A stretch of 17,171 nucleotides of DNA. Source: Phycisphaerae bacterium (GTDB lineage Bacteria > Planctomycetota > Phycisphaerae > Phycisphaerales > SM1A02). Where the stretch lies: assembly GCA_018665385.1 (NCBI GenBank), contig JABJDN010000085.1:1-17171 (forward strand). The letters are read 5' to 3'. Both the position numbers and the translations under genes were made by a program. Positions 1 through 8,219 of this stretch are shown in pieces (position 1 is the stretch's first letter; each line of letters starts with the position of its first letter). The notes under the pieces were generated by a model that saw only the letters and a list, made by a program, of their open reading frames with translations, was not told the DNA's origin and did no database searches.

Positions 1-1079
1 AAGGAAAAACTGCTGAAACTACACTTGAATATGTTGAAGGCATGGCGTTTGACAAAGGATATTTAAGCCCATACTTCATGACTGACCCTAAAACTGCAGA
101 GTGCGTTCTTGAAGATTGCAACATCCTCATTTACGAAAAGAAAATTTCAAACCTTGCAGATTTGCTGCCATTATTGAATAAGACTGCCACTTCAAGCAAG
201 CCCCTTTTGCTAATCGCAGAAGATATAGAAAACGAAGCACTTGCTGCTCTTGTAATCAACCGTTTACGTGGTGCTCTCAATATTTGTGCAGTGAAGGCGC
301 CTGGATTTGGCGATAGGCGCAAGGCAATGCTCGGTGATATTGCTGCACTCACTGGCGGCACTTTCTTCTCTGAGGATATTGGTCGAAGCCTGGAAGATGT
401 AGAACTGAACGAACTTGGAAGTGCGAAGCGAATTGTTATTACAAAAGACGCTACAACTATTGTTCGTGGGGCTGGTAAGAATACAGATATAAATGCACGT
501 GTAAATCAAATCACAGCGCAAATTGAACGTTCTACTAGCGATTACGATAAAGAAAAACTTCAAGAACGCCTCGCAAAACTTACTGGCGGCGTTGCTGTCA
601 TTCAAGTTGGCGGTACAAGTGAAGTGGAAATGAAAGAACGCAAAGATCGTGTTGATGATGCTCTTTCTGCAACACGTGCTGCAGCACGCGAAGGCTATGT
701 TCCTGGCGGTGGTGTTGCATACATTCGCGCTATCGAAGGTATTAATAAAGCTCGCAAGAACGCAAAGGGCGATGCGAAATTCGGTTTCGATATCTTAGCG
801 TCAGCACTTGAAGCACCAGCGTCATTGATTGCCTCCAATAGCGGTACCGATGGTGATGTAGTTGTTGAAAAAATTAAAGAAGGCAAAGATGGCTTTGGCT
901 TTAATGCTTCAACAGGCAAGTACGAAGATTTGGTCGCGGCTGGCATTATTGATCCAGCACTTGTAGTTTGCACAGCAATTCAAAATTCAGCATCAGTTGC
1001 GGGGTTACTCCTTACAACAAACGTTGCAATAACTGAATTGAAAGATGACGATGACCCAATTGAACAAGCGATTTATTAA
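1..1079 (+). CDS. groEL: 60 kDa chaperonin GroEL, 3' part (5' end outside window)
   Basis: ATP-driven folding chaperonin of the cytoplasm. The frame is open from base 3 and gives 358 residues; the first codons visible read GKTAETTLEYVEGM, matching the hinge before the apical domain, so about 180 N-terminal residues (equatorial and ATP-binding part) are missing. An ATG at 42 is internal, not a start. Seen: FDKGYLSPYF, KAPGFGDRRKAML, the second hinge VIQVGGTSEVEMKERKDRVDDAL with the ATPase aspartate (codon 657-659), and PGGGVAYIRA. The C-terminus ends in ITELKDDDDPIEQAIY and has no GGM-repeat tail, unlike most GroEL proteins. dnaJ follows after 18 nt, so the two are probably co-transcribed. Identity is certain; whether this is the main GroEL or a paralogue cannot be told from here. 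Confidence 0.97.
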   Translation, partial: GKTAETTLEYVEGMAFDKGYLSPYFMTDPKTAECVLEDCNILIYEKKISNLADLLPLLNKTATSSKPLLLIAEDIENEALAALVINRLRGALNICAVKAPGFGDRRKAMLGDIAALTGGTFFSEDIGRSLEDVELNELGSAKRIVITKDATTIVRGAGKNTDINARVNQITAQIERSTSDYDKEKLQERLAKLTGGVAVIQVGGTSEVEMKERKDRVDDALSATRAAAREGYVPGGGVAYIRAIEGINKARKNAKGDAKFGFDILASALEAPASLIASNSGTDGDVVVEKIKEGKDGFGFNASTGKYEDLVAAGIIDPALVVCTAIQNSASVAGLLLTTNVAITELKDDDDPIEQAIY

Positions 1080-1097
1080 TTCTTGTAAAGAAGTATT

Positions 1098-2246
1098 ATG
1101 ACAGCTACTCGATGTTATTACGAAGTTCTTGGAATCACGCGCACTGCGGATGGTACAGAAGTTAAACGTGCGTACAGACGCCTTGCAATGAAGTTCCACC
1201 CTGACCGAAACCCGGACGATGCTGCTGCTGAAAAAAGTTTTAAGGAATGCGCAGAAGCGTACGATGTTCTTTCAGACTCACAGAAACGTCCGGTGTATGA
1301 CCAATATGGTCACGAAGGTTTGCGAGGACAAGGGCATGCAGGCCACGACTTTAACTCGATGAATGTTGAAGATATTTTCTCAATGTTTAACGACATTCTT
1401 GGAGGAGGTCGCGGCGGCAGAGGAAGGGCTCGCCCGCAGCAACGGCGTGGGTACGACCTTGAAACTTCTGTAGACATTACGCTAGAGGAAGTGCTTACAG
1501 GTACTGAACAAGAAGTCGATTTCACAAGAAAAATTGTATGCGAAACATGCACGGGTTCTGGAGGAAAACCTGGAACATCGCCCCAAACATGCACCACTTG
1601 TGCTGGGCAAGGGCAAGTTGCACAAGCCGGTCTAGGTGGAATGTTCCGTATGGTGTCAGCGTGCCCACATTGTAGTGGTCGTGGTTCGGTCATTACCGAA
1701 AAGTGTGACGAGTGTCACGGACAGGGTCGAATTCTGAAAGAACGCAAACTTTCTGTGAAAGTTCCAGCAGGAATTCACCATGGGCAAGCGGTGCGTATTT
1801 CTGGAGAAGGCGAACCGCCAGATTGGGAAGCATCGCCAGACGGTTCAGGAACACCCGGTGATTTACACGTTGTAGTTCGCGTAGAAGAAGACGAGCGTTT
1901 TGAAAGAGATGGCGACCATCTTATTCAAATCACACCTGTGGCGTTTACACAACTGGCATTGGGCACAACCATAGAAGTCTCATCTATAGATGAGACACAC
2001 AGTGTCGAAATTCCTGCAGGCACGCAAACGAATGAAATATTCAAGGTTGCTGGTGCTGGTTTGCCAGATTTACGAACCGGTCGAAGGGGTGACCTTGTCG
2101 TAATTGTGCGAATGGCGGTACCGACAAAATTGAACGATGAACAACGATCACTTCTAGAAGAGTATGCAAAAACAGAACAGCTCCCAGTGCATGATTCGGA
2201 ACAATCATTCTGGGAAAAACTGAAAGGTGCAGTGACTGGAGGGTAA
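1098..2246 (+). CDS. dnaJ: Chaperone protein DnaJ (type I Hsp40)
   Basis: Co-chaperone that delivers unfolded clients to DnaK and stimulates its ATPase. The 382 residues match the usual length. Domain order: J domain about 7-72 with HPD at 34-36; a short glycine-rich linker about 74-117; a zinc-finger domain with all four CxxCxGxG repeats (C148/C151, C165/C168, C189/C192, C203/C206); then the C-terminal client-binding beta domains to about 345. The G/F linker is short and more G/R than G/F (GGGRGGRGRARPQQ at 102-115). The segment after GEGEPP carries a small insertion (WEASPDGS, 243-250). The ATG at 1098 has AAAGAAG upstream. It sits between groEL and grpE; dnaK itself is not in the window. 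Confidence 0.98.
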   Translation: MTATRCYYEVLGITRTADGTEVKRAYRRLAMKFHPDRNPDDAAAEKSFKECAEAYDVLSDSQKRPVYDQYGHEGLRGQGHAGHDFNSMNVEDIFSMFNDILGGGRGGRGRARPQQRRGYDLETSVDITLEEVLTGTEQEVDFTRKIVCETCTGSGGKPGTSPQTCTTCAGQGQVAQAGLGGMFRMVSACPHCSGRGSVITEKCDECHGQGRILKERKLSVKVPAGIHHGQAVRISGEGEPPDWEASPDGSGTPGDLHVVVRVEEDERFERDGDHLIQITPVAFTQLALGTTIEVSSIDETHSVEIPAGTQTNEIFKVAGAGLPDLRTGRRGDLVVIVRMAVPTKLNDEQRSLLEEYAKTEQLPVHDSEQSFWEKLKGAVTGG

Positions 2247-2260
2247 CTCCAGCACGTACA

Positions 2261-2266
2261 AGAGGA
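2261..2266 (+). promoter_or_regulatory. Ribosome binding site of grpE
   Basis: AGAGGA, 8 nt before ATG 2275. It supports the ATG over the adjacent in-frame TTG at 2272 as the grpE start. Confidence 0.6.
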
Positions 2267-2274
2267 ACAATTTG

Positions 2275-2772
2275 ATGACAAATCCCGAAACAACAGAAAA
2301 CATAAATAGCGAAGAAGTTGTAGAGCAAGAACTTTCAGAAATAGAATTGCTTCAGCAACAACTTGAAGAAGCGAACGAAGCAAAACTTCGCGCTCTTGCG
2401 GATTTTAAAAATTATCAGCGCCGCAGCGTTGAAAATGAAATCCGCGCCTCCTCAAGTGGCAAGGCACAAGTTGTTCGTGCAATAGTTCCATCGCTAGAAC
2501 AAATAAACATGGCAATCGAACACGCTGGCGACGACTCTGTTGTAAAAGGTTTTCAGATGGCTCGAGATGCTCTTATGCAAGGGCTCGTTGAGTGTGGTGT
2601 TACTACAATATTTCCTGAAATCGGCGATGAGTTTGACCCGCAATTACATGAAGCACTTATGCGACAAGATTCAGAAGACTTGGAGACGGATCGCATTGTT
2701 ATGGTGATGCAATCTGGTTTCCAACTTGGTGACATTGTTATCAGCCCTGCAAAAGTGGCTGTTAGTTCATAG
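2275..2772 (+). CDS. grpE: Nucleotide exchange factor GrpE
   Basis: Releases ADP from DnaK and completes the DnaK-DnaJ-GrpE cycle. The 165 residues start with an acidic region and a long coiled-coil helix (about 15-60, with ELLQQQLEEANEAKLRALADF). The beta domain carries the family signatures FDPQLHEAL (120-128) and VMQSGFQLGDIVISPAKVAV (143-163). A TTG lies directly before the ATG (2272) and would add one residue; ATG 2275 is preferred because AGAGGA (2261-2266) then lies 8 nt upstream. The gene lies 28 nt after dnaJ and 2 nt before the next gene, a typical operon arrangement. Confidence 0.97.
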   Translation: MTNPETTENINSEEVVEQELSEIELLQQQLEEANEAKLRALADFKNYQRRSVENEIRASSSGKAQVVRAIVPSLEQINMAIEHAGDDSVVKGFQMARDALMQGLVECGVTTIFPEIGDEFDPQLHEALMRQDSEDLETDRIVMVMQSGFQLGDIVISPAKVAVSS

Positions 2773-2774
2773 TA

Positions 2775-3074
2775 ATGCCAACGTACGATTATCAGTGTCA
2801 GAATTGCAATCACGAATTCGAACTTTTTCAGCAAATGTCTGATCCAGTGAAGAAAAAATGCCCAGAGTGCGCGACCTTAAAATTAAAACGTCTTATTGGC
2901 GCAGGCTCTGGCATCATGTTTAAAGGCAGTGGTTTTTACGAAACTGATTATCGAAGCGACGCGTATAAAAAAGACGCCAAAAAAGCACAAGACTCTACCA
3001 CTGGCAAAAAGAAAACAGATGCCAAATCTAAAAAAGAAACGAATCCAAGTTCGCCAACCCCCAAGAAAGACTAG
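2775..3074 (+). CDS. FmdB-family zinc ribbon protein
   Basis: A 99-residue protein beginning MPTYDYQCQNCNHEFE, the hallmark of the FmdB/CxxC_CxxC_SSSS putative regulatory protein family. Two cysteine pairs (C8/C11 and C29/C32) should bind one zinc. The following RLIGAGSGIMFKGSGFYETDY is also family-typical. The tail from about 64 is low-complexity and rich in Lys, Ser and Thr, probably disordered and possibly nucleic-acid binding. The name derives from a regulator proposed for formamidase in Methylophilus; the real role in most bacteria is unknown. The ATG lies 2 nt after the grpE stop and rnr follows after 9 nt, which points to co-expression with chaperones and RNase R. Confidence 0.92.
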   Translation: MPTYDYQCQNCNHEFELFQQMSDPVKKKCPECATLKLKRLIGAGSGIMFKGSGFYETDYRSDAYKKDAKKAQDSTTGKKKTDAKSKKETNPSSPTPKKD

Positions 3075-3083
3075 CATCTCCAC

Positions 3084-5420
3084 ATGCCACTCCGGTTCCA
3101 AAATAGAATTATAGATCACCTGTCCCACGACGGATACCGTCCAACTCACCTGCGCGCCCTTGCGCGTGAGATGCGAATTTCGCATGATGATAAGCCTGCG
3201 TTTGATGAAGCGATACACACTGCAACTGAAAATGGTTCAATCCTCATTGGAAATGACGAATGCATTCGATTACCCGCATTGCCTGATGAAATTGAAGGCA
3301 CATATCGTTCAAACAAACGCGGCTTTGGTTTTGTAAAACCATTGCAAAAGTTTCGCGAAGGCGACGTGTACATAGCATCTGGTTCACAAGGCGATGCGGT
3401 TTCTGGTGATCAAGTTCGTGTTGCAGTGTCGCAAAAAAAAGGTTGGAAAAAAGGGCTGGGCAGTTCAGGGAAAATTCTAGAAGTGCTTACGCGAGGTCGT
3501 GCCGAATATGTTGGGACGTTGTTTAAACGAGGCAAAGGCTGGCTCGCGCAACCTGACGGCAGAGAATTGCACGACCCAATCATCATCCGTGATGCAACTT
3601 CAAAGAATGCAAAAGCAGGCGATAAAGTGGTATTCGAAATGCTGCACTATCCTGAAAAAGATTATTACGGCGAAGGAGTTATCACGAGCGTTCTTGGTGA
3701 TGCAGGGAGACCAGATGTTGAGACACAAGCGGTAATCCTTGCATTCGGCCTACATCAAGAGTTCGATGAGGAATCGAAAATTGAAGCTCGTAATGCAACG
3801 AAGCATTTTGAAGAAACTGGCGACGACGACCGCGAAGATTTAACAAAGACGTTCATCTTTACCATTGATCCGCCCGACGCAAAGGATTTCGATGACGCAA
3901 TAAATATTTCCTACGATAGTGATAGACAAGAGTGGGAACTTGGCGTGCATATCGCTGACGTTGCCAGTTTCGTTACGATTGATTCTGCACTTGACAAAGG
4001 TGCAATTGAACGCGGAAATTCTGTGTATTTACCACGCCATGTCGTGCCAATGCTCCCAGAAGTACTGTCAAACGGAGTTTGCTCTTTACAAGAAGGCGTT
4101 CGACGCTGGGCTAAATCCGCGTTTATTCGTTTCGATAAAAAGGGCAGAGTCGTTGGACAGCGTTTTAGTAATTCCGTTATATGTTCAGAAAAACGGCTTA
4201 CATATATAGAGGCGCAAGCACTTATTGATGGCGATGAAAAAGAAGCGCGTAAGAACACAGTAACTGGTGGCGAGTATTCAACCCAGTTACTAGAAACACT
4301 GGCACTTGCTGACAGATTGGCCAAAACTCTTCTGGCACGAAGACGAAGAGATGGCATGATTGAGTTACAGTTGCCAGAAGTTGTCCTAGAGTTTGACGAA
4401 GATGGACACGTTATTGATGCACACCCAGAAGACAGTGCATTTACACATCGAATCATTGAAATGTTTATGGTTGAAGCGAACGAAGCAATTGCTCGATTGT
4501 TTGCAGGTATAGATATCCCTCTTCTAAGAAGGGTACACCCTGAACCGAAGTTTGGCGACATGGCAGAGCTTCGCCTTTTCGCTCGAAGCGTGGGTGTTGG
4601 AATGCCCGAAGAGCCAGCCAGAGAAGATTTGCAACGACTGTTGCAAGCCACAAAAGAAAGCGACTCTACGCGCGCTATTCACTTTGCTGTACTTAGAACT
4701 CTCACTCAAGCAAAATATTCACCGTCCGAAGAGGGACACTTTGCGCTTGCTAGCGAACACTACGCTCACTTCACAAGTCCTATTAGAAGATATCCTGACT
4801 TAACCGTGCACCGCACTTTGGGCGCATACCTTGTTCAAACCGATAACGGTACGAATGTAAAGGGAGGTAAGTCAAGGAAAAGTCTGATACAAAATATTCG
4901 AGACGACAAGCGTATCCTGCCCCTGAGTGATCTCATTGAAGTTGGAGACCGTTGTTCTACAACAGAACGCAATGCAGAACAAGCAGAGCGATCACTTCGA
5001 ACGTTCTTAGTTCTTCAGTTTTTGCATGACTCGCATCTTGGCGACGAATTTTCTGGAATTATCACAGGGTTCTCTTCGACGGGAGTCTTTGTTTCCCTAG
5101 AGCGCTTCCTCGTTGAAGGACTCACTAGATTCGATTCCATTTCTCGTTCATCGAAACGTAATGACCGATGGGTTCGCCTTGAGGGAATGGGTAGGATTGT
5201 TGCAGAAAAAAGTGGCGCCGTGCTTTCAACAGGCGACAGAGTTACTGTGCAAATATCAGCAATTGATTTACCGACTCGTCAAATGGAACTGAGTATTGTA
5301 AAAATGCCTGATAAACATATCGAAGATGTCATAGACCCAGATGTACCTCCAACAAAAAAACGTAGAGGCGGGAAAAATTCCAAATCGAAGGGCAAGGGCA
5401 GAGGGCGTAATCGTAGGTAA
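3084..5420 (+). CDS. rnr: Ribonuclease R (RNase II/RNB family 3'-5' exoribonuclease)
   Basis: Processive 3'-5' exoribonuclease that degrades structured RNA and takes part in mRNA and rRNA quality control. The 778 residues are near the usual RNase R length. Order: N-terminal winged-helix region (1-65), cold-shock domains (about 70-205, starting GTYRSNKRGFGFV), RNB catalytic domain (about 250-590), S1 domain (about 653-740) and a basic Lys/Arg/Gly tail (757-778). The catalytic aspartates in FTIDPPDAKDFDDA are D262, D268, D270 and D271, and the second signature FTSPIRRYPDL is at 563-573. The basic tail and two cold-shock domains favour RNase R over RNase II. There is no clear Shine-Dalgarno before ATG 3084, so translation may be coupled to the upstream gene, which ends 9 nt earlier. 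Confidence 0.96.
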   Translation: MPLRFQNRIIDHLSHDGYRPTHLRALAREMRISHDDKPAFDEAIHTATENGSILIGNDECIRLPALPDEIEGTYRSNKRGFGFVKPLQKFREGDVYIASGSQGDAVSGDQVRVAVSQKKGWKKGLGSSGKILEVLTRGRAEYVGTLFKRGKGWLAQPDGRELHDPIIIRDATSKNAKAGDKVVFEMLHYPEKDYYGEGVITSVLGDAGRPDVETQAVILAFGLHQEFDEESKIEARNATKHFEETGDDDREDLTKTFIFTIDPPDAKDFDDAINISYDSDRQEWELGVHIADVASFVTIDSALDKGAIERGNSVYLPRHVVPMLPEVLSNGVCSLQEGVRRWAKSAFIRFDKKGRVVGQRFSNSVICSEKRLTYIEAQALIDGDEKEARKNTVTGGEYSTQLLETLALADRLAKTLLARRRRDGMIELQLPEVVLEFDEDGHVIDAHPEDSAFTHRIIEMFMVEANEAIARLFAGIDIPLLRRVHPEPKFGDMAELRLFARSVGVGMPEEPAREDLQRLLQATKESDSTRAIHFAVLRTLTQAKYSPSEEGHFALASEHYAHFTSPIRRYPDLTVHRTLGAYLVQTDNGTNVKGGKSRKSLIQNIRDDKRILPLSDLIEVGDRCSTTERNAEQAERSLRTFLVLQFLHDSHLGDEFSGIITGFSSTGVFVSLERFLVEGLTRFDSISRSSKRNDRWVRLEGMGRIVAEKSGAVLSTGDRVTVQISAIDLPTRQMELSIVKMPDKHIEDVIDPDVPPTKKRRGGKNSKSKGKGRGRNRR

Positions 5421-5456
5421 CCCCTATCATGAGCAAAACAGATTAGGAGTTTTGCA

Positions 5457-7433
5457 ATGAGTGACCTAGGTAATATCGAATCGATCCTTTACGAAGACAG
5501 AATTTTCGACCCACCCGCAGACTGCAGTGCAAGAATTGGGGGTGCGTATATTGGTTCTATGGATGAGTACAACAACATGTACAAACGTTCCATTGAAGAT
5601 CCTGATGCTTTCTGGGGAGAGGTAGCAGATGAACTCGACTGGTTCGAACGTTGGGACACCGTGCAGTCTTCTGGTTTCCCTGATGTTCGCTGGTTCGATG
5701 GCGGCACAACAAATATGTGCCATAACTGTATTGATAGACAAATCAATATGGGGCACGGTGACGATACCGCAATTGTTTGGGAAGGTGAACCTTGCAAGGG
5801 CACGCCCGAGGTGCGTACACTTACTTACTACGATTTACACGCAGAAGTGTGCAAGTTTGCAAATGCATTGAAAGCGAAAGGCGTGAAGAAGGGCGACGTT
5901 GTCACTATTTATATGGGTATGGTTCCAGAGCTCGCTATTGCGACGCTCGCGTGTGCAAGAATCGGCGCGCCGCACTCGGTAATTTTTGGCGGGTTTTCCT
6001 CGCAAGCAATTGCAGATAGAGTGGACGATGCAAAGAGTACAGTGGTCATTACATGCGACGGGTCATGGAGAAGAGGCAGCGTAGTGCCACTGAAAGATAA
6101 TGTCGATGCTGCTGCAAAACTTACCTCGTACATTGATACAGTCATTGTTGTAAAACGGTGTGAAAATGAAATTGCATGGACAGAAGGGCGAGACCATTGG
6201 TGGTCTGAGTTGTGCGAAGAACAAGAGGAAGATTGCCCTTGCGAACATATGGAATCAGAGGATATGTTGTTCCTGCTGTATACAAGCGGTTCCACTGGAA
6301 AGCCAAAAGGAATCGTTCATACAACTGGTGGGTATATGGTGTACACATATCTCACGAGCAAATGGGTATTCAATTTAAAACCGGATAACGACCAGTTGTA
6401 CTGGTGCACTGCGGATGTTGGTTGGATCACTGGGCATAGTTATATTATTTACGGCATTTTGCCAAACCGCGTACCAACATTAATGTACGAGGGTGCGCCC
6501 AATTTTCCAGACAGCGATCGCTTCTGGGATATTGTCGAGCGCCATAAGGTGACGCAATTTTATACTGCGCCAACAGCGATTCGTGCCTTCATGAAGTGGG
6601 GAGATGAGCACCCAAACAAGCACAATCTTTCTTCTTTGAAAGTGCTCGGTACAGTCGGTGAACCGATTAACCCTGAAGCATGGATGTGGTACCGCGAAAT
6701 GATTGGCGGCAACAAATGTCCAATCGTAGATACATGGTGGCAAACTGAAACAGGTGGGCACATGCTCACCCCATTGCCTGCGGCTACGCCAACAACACCA
6801 GGTTCATGTACGCAACCCTTCTTTGGTATTGACGCTGCTGTCGTGAATGATGATGGTAGCGAAGTAGGTGAAAACGAGGGAGGGTTACTTGTGGTCCGTA
6901 AACCGTGGCCTTCCACATTGCGAGGTGTGTACGGTGACCGTGACCGTTTTATTGATACATATTTTGCACGCATTGATGGCATGTACCTTGCGGGCGATAG
7001 CGCACGGCGAGATGAAAACAAAAACTTTTGGATTATGGGTCGAATAGATGATGTTATAAACGTTTCGGGCCACAGGTTGGGCACTATGGAAGTGGAGTCA
7101 GCACTAGTAAGCCACAAATCCGTGGTAGAAGCTGCAGTGGTTGGTGTTCCACACGAAATTAAAGGCACAGGAATCGCAGCGTTTTGTACTCTTGCAAACG
7201 GATTTGAACCATCCGAAGAATTACAGGCATCGTTACGGGCACATGTTGGAAATGAAATTGGCGCGATTGCAAAGCCAGACATTTTGAAGTTTACAGACGC
7301 ACTTCCAAAAACACGCTCAGGAAAAATTATGCGTCGTTTACTCCGCGATGTTGCAGCTGGAAAAGAGTGTAATCAAGATGTGACAACACTTGAAGATTTA
7401 ACTGTACTTGCAAAGTTACAAGCCGAGGATTAA
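5457..7433 (+). CDS. acs: Acetyl-CoA synthetase (AMP-forming)
   Basis: Converts acetate, ATP and CoA to acetyl-CoA via acetyl-AMP. The 658 residues match the family length. Motifs: Acs N-terminal domain with YNNMYKRSIEDPDAFW (38-53); P-loop YTSGSTGKPKG (275-285); WWQTETGG (427-434), including the tryptophan that limits the acyl pocket; YLAGDSARRDENKNFWIMGR (510-529); and the C-terminal lid with PKTRSGK, whose K623 matches the lysine regulated by acetylation in Salmonella Acs. The loop after GHSY reads YGILPNRVPTLMYEG where common Acs proteins have YGPLxxGATTLMFEG, and the pocket residue at 324 is Ile instead of Val, so substrate range could differ slightly. AGGAG at 5445-5449 lies 7 nt before the ATG. 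The gap to rnr is 36 nt. A strong terminator follows at 7472. Confidence 0.97.
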   Translation: MSDLGNIESILYEDRIFDPPADCSARIGGAYIGSMDEYNNMYKRSIEDPDAFWGEVADELDWFERWDTVQSSGFPDVRWFDGGTTNMCHNCIDRQINMGHGDDTAIVWEGEPCKGTPEVRTLTYYDLHAEVCKFANALKAKGVKKGDVVTIYMGMVPELAIATLACARIGAPHSVIFGGFSSQAIADRVDDAKSTVVITCDGSWRRGSVVPLKDNVDAAAKLTSYIDTVIVVKRCENEIAWTEGRDHWWSELCEEQEEDCPCEHMESEDMLFLLYTSGSTGKPKGIVHTTGGYMVYTYLTSKWVFNLKPDNDQLYWCTADVGWITGHSYIIYGILPNRVPTLMYEGAPNFPDSDRFWDIVERHKVTQFYTAPTAIRAFMKWGDEHPNKHNLSSLKVLGTVGEPINPEAWMWYREMIGGNKCPIVDTWWQTETGGHMLTPLPAATPTTPGSCTQPFFGIDAAVVNDDGSEVGENEGGLLVVRKPWPSTLRGVYGDRDRFIDTYFARIDGMYLAGDSARRDENKNFWIMGRIDDVINVSGHRLGTMEVESALVSHKSVVEAAVVGVPHEIKGTGIAAFCTLANGFEPSEELQASLRAHVGNEIGAIAKPDILKFTDALPKTRSGKIMRRLLRDVAAGKECNQDVTTLEDLTVLAKLQAED

Positions 7434-8177
7434 CTGTACTGCTGGAATTGCAGTTCCGCACACTAATTGATCACCGCAGACCACAAGGTCTGCGGTGTTT
7501 TTTTGTATTCGAATTCGACCTATTGAAACATCGCGTGTACCTTGCAAACTCAGTGGGTCAATATGCGAGCTCTCTTGTAAAATGCTGGGGGGAATGTTGT
7601 GCTTCGTGGTAACCCGAAGACTTGCAAGGTGACCGGTATGCACTGGCACGCGAAATGAAGTTGCAGTTGCCACGCAACCAAACAATTCTTGCAAATCATT
7701 TGCGATAGATTGTTCTTCTTGCGTAGCATTTTCGTGTGGCAGAATATTATGTTGCAATTGACCATGAAACAATTCTTCTGAACTGTTCTGCTCCAGAGCT
7801 TCTACTCCTCGCCTTCCAGCTCCTGAAGCAGATTGCATACAAGTAGCCACAATGGAATGGATGATGCACTCTTGGTGCAACAGATGCAAAGCTTGTGCAA
7901 TAAGCGAAGCCATACAATTTGGAGTACGAACTTGTTTGGTTGTCGCTTCCTGCACTGCAGGTAATGCGAGCACAGTTGCTTTGAGAACACGGCTGCAATC
8001 AACTACCGGGCCATCAAATGGTAATGAATCAAGCGGGGCTGCAAGTACGATGCGTTCAATGTCTGTTGGAATCGCATCGGATTTGCAAAGCGGAATAGGC
8101 GCGCAACCTTGTTTTTGGAGTTCAGCCATACATGCTCTACCTACTACGCCGTTTGCTCCAATAACTGCAATCTTCAT
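7416..8177 (-). CDS. asd: Compact aspartate-semialdehyde dehydrogenase-like protein
   Basis: Member of the aspartate-semialdehyde dehydrogenase family, which reduces aspartyl phosphate to the semialdehyde for lysine, threonine, methionine and diaminopimelate synthesis. Seen: nucleotide-binding start MKIAVIGANGVVG (GxxGxVG at 7-13), catalytic cysteine in TPNC (C88), Q115 in QSASGAG, NILPH (144-148), RVPVHTGH with R176 and H183 spaced as R267/H274 of the E. coli enzyme, GRIR (220-223), and a C-terminal helix like GAAxNAVQ. At 253 residues it is much shorter than the usual 330-370; most of the loss is in the N-terminal cofactor domain. The usual phosphate-binding Arg after DNSS and the Lys of EExK appear changed (DCSRVLK; EEQS). 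The frame is open upstream to an ATG at 8336, but that would overlap purE; the glycine-loop start at 8177 is chosen. Either a streamlined enzyme or a divergent paralogue. Confidence 0.82.
   Translation of the reverse strand: MKIAVIGANGVVGRACMAELQKQGCAPIPLCKSDAIPTDIERIVLAAPLDSLPFDGPVVDCSRVLKATVLALPAVQEATTKQVRTPNCMASLIAQALHLLHQECIIHSIVATCMQSASGAGRRGVEALEQNSSEELFHGQLQHNILPHENATQEEQSIANDLQELFGCVATATSFRVPVHTGHLASLRVTTKHNIPPSILQESSHIDPLSLQGTRDVSIGRIRIQKNTADLVVCGDQLVCGTAIPAVQLILGL
7472..7504 (+). terminator. Intrinsic terminator of acs, inside the asd coding region
   Basis: A perfect 11-bp stem (7472-7482 CACCGCAGACC with 7487-7497 GGTCTGCGGTG), a 4-nt loop ACAA and seven T residues (7498-7504). 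It lies 38 nt after the acs stop and fits termination of the + operon. The same bases encode part of the C-terminus of the convergent dehydrogenase (about codons VVCGDQLVCG). On the - strand no T-run follows, so it should act mainly in the + direction. Confidence 0.9.
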
Positions 8178-8219
8178 GGTTGGTATTTTAGACTCTCCAT
8201 CATTCGATACAATACACAC
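8178..8219. promoter_or_regulatory. Divergent promoter region of asd and purE
   Basis: Only 42 bp separate the two divergent start codons. On + a TACAAT (8208-8213) lies 6 nt before the purE ATG. On - a TAAAAT (8190-8185) lies 7 nt before the asd ATG, with a weak TTGTAT 16 nt further upstream. Neither gene has a purine-rich ribosome site here. If these are the real -10 elements, both transcripts start at or within a few bases of the ATG. Confidence 0.4.

Noticed and set aside
3911..4651. Long open frame on - (246 codons) opposite rnr
   Set aside because: It lies fully antisense to the conserved catalytic domain of RNase R, its translation is low-complexity and rich in Ser and Arg, and it matches no family I know.
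5429..5446. Five-codon open frame (MSKTD) just before acs, overlapping its ribosome site
   Set aside because: It could be a leader peptide, but it has no ribosome site of its own and frames this short are common by chance.
6560..7282. Long open frame on - (240 codons) opposite acs
   Set aside because: Antisense to conserved acetyl-CoA synthetase motifs; composition is that of a reading-frame shadow.
8109..8219. Upstream extension of purE to an ATG at 8109
   Set aside because: It adds 37 residues absent from class I PurE and overlaps the divergent asd coding sequence.
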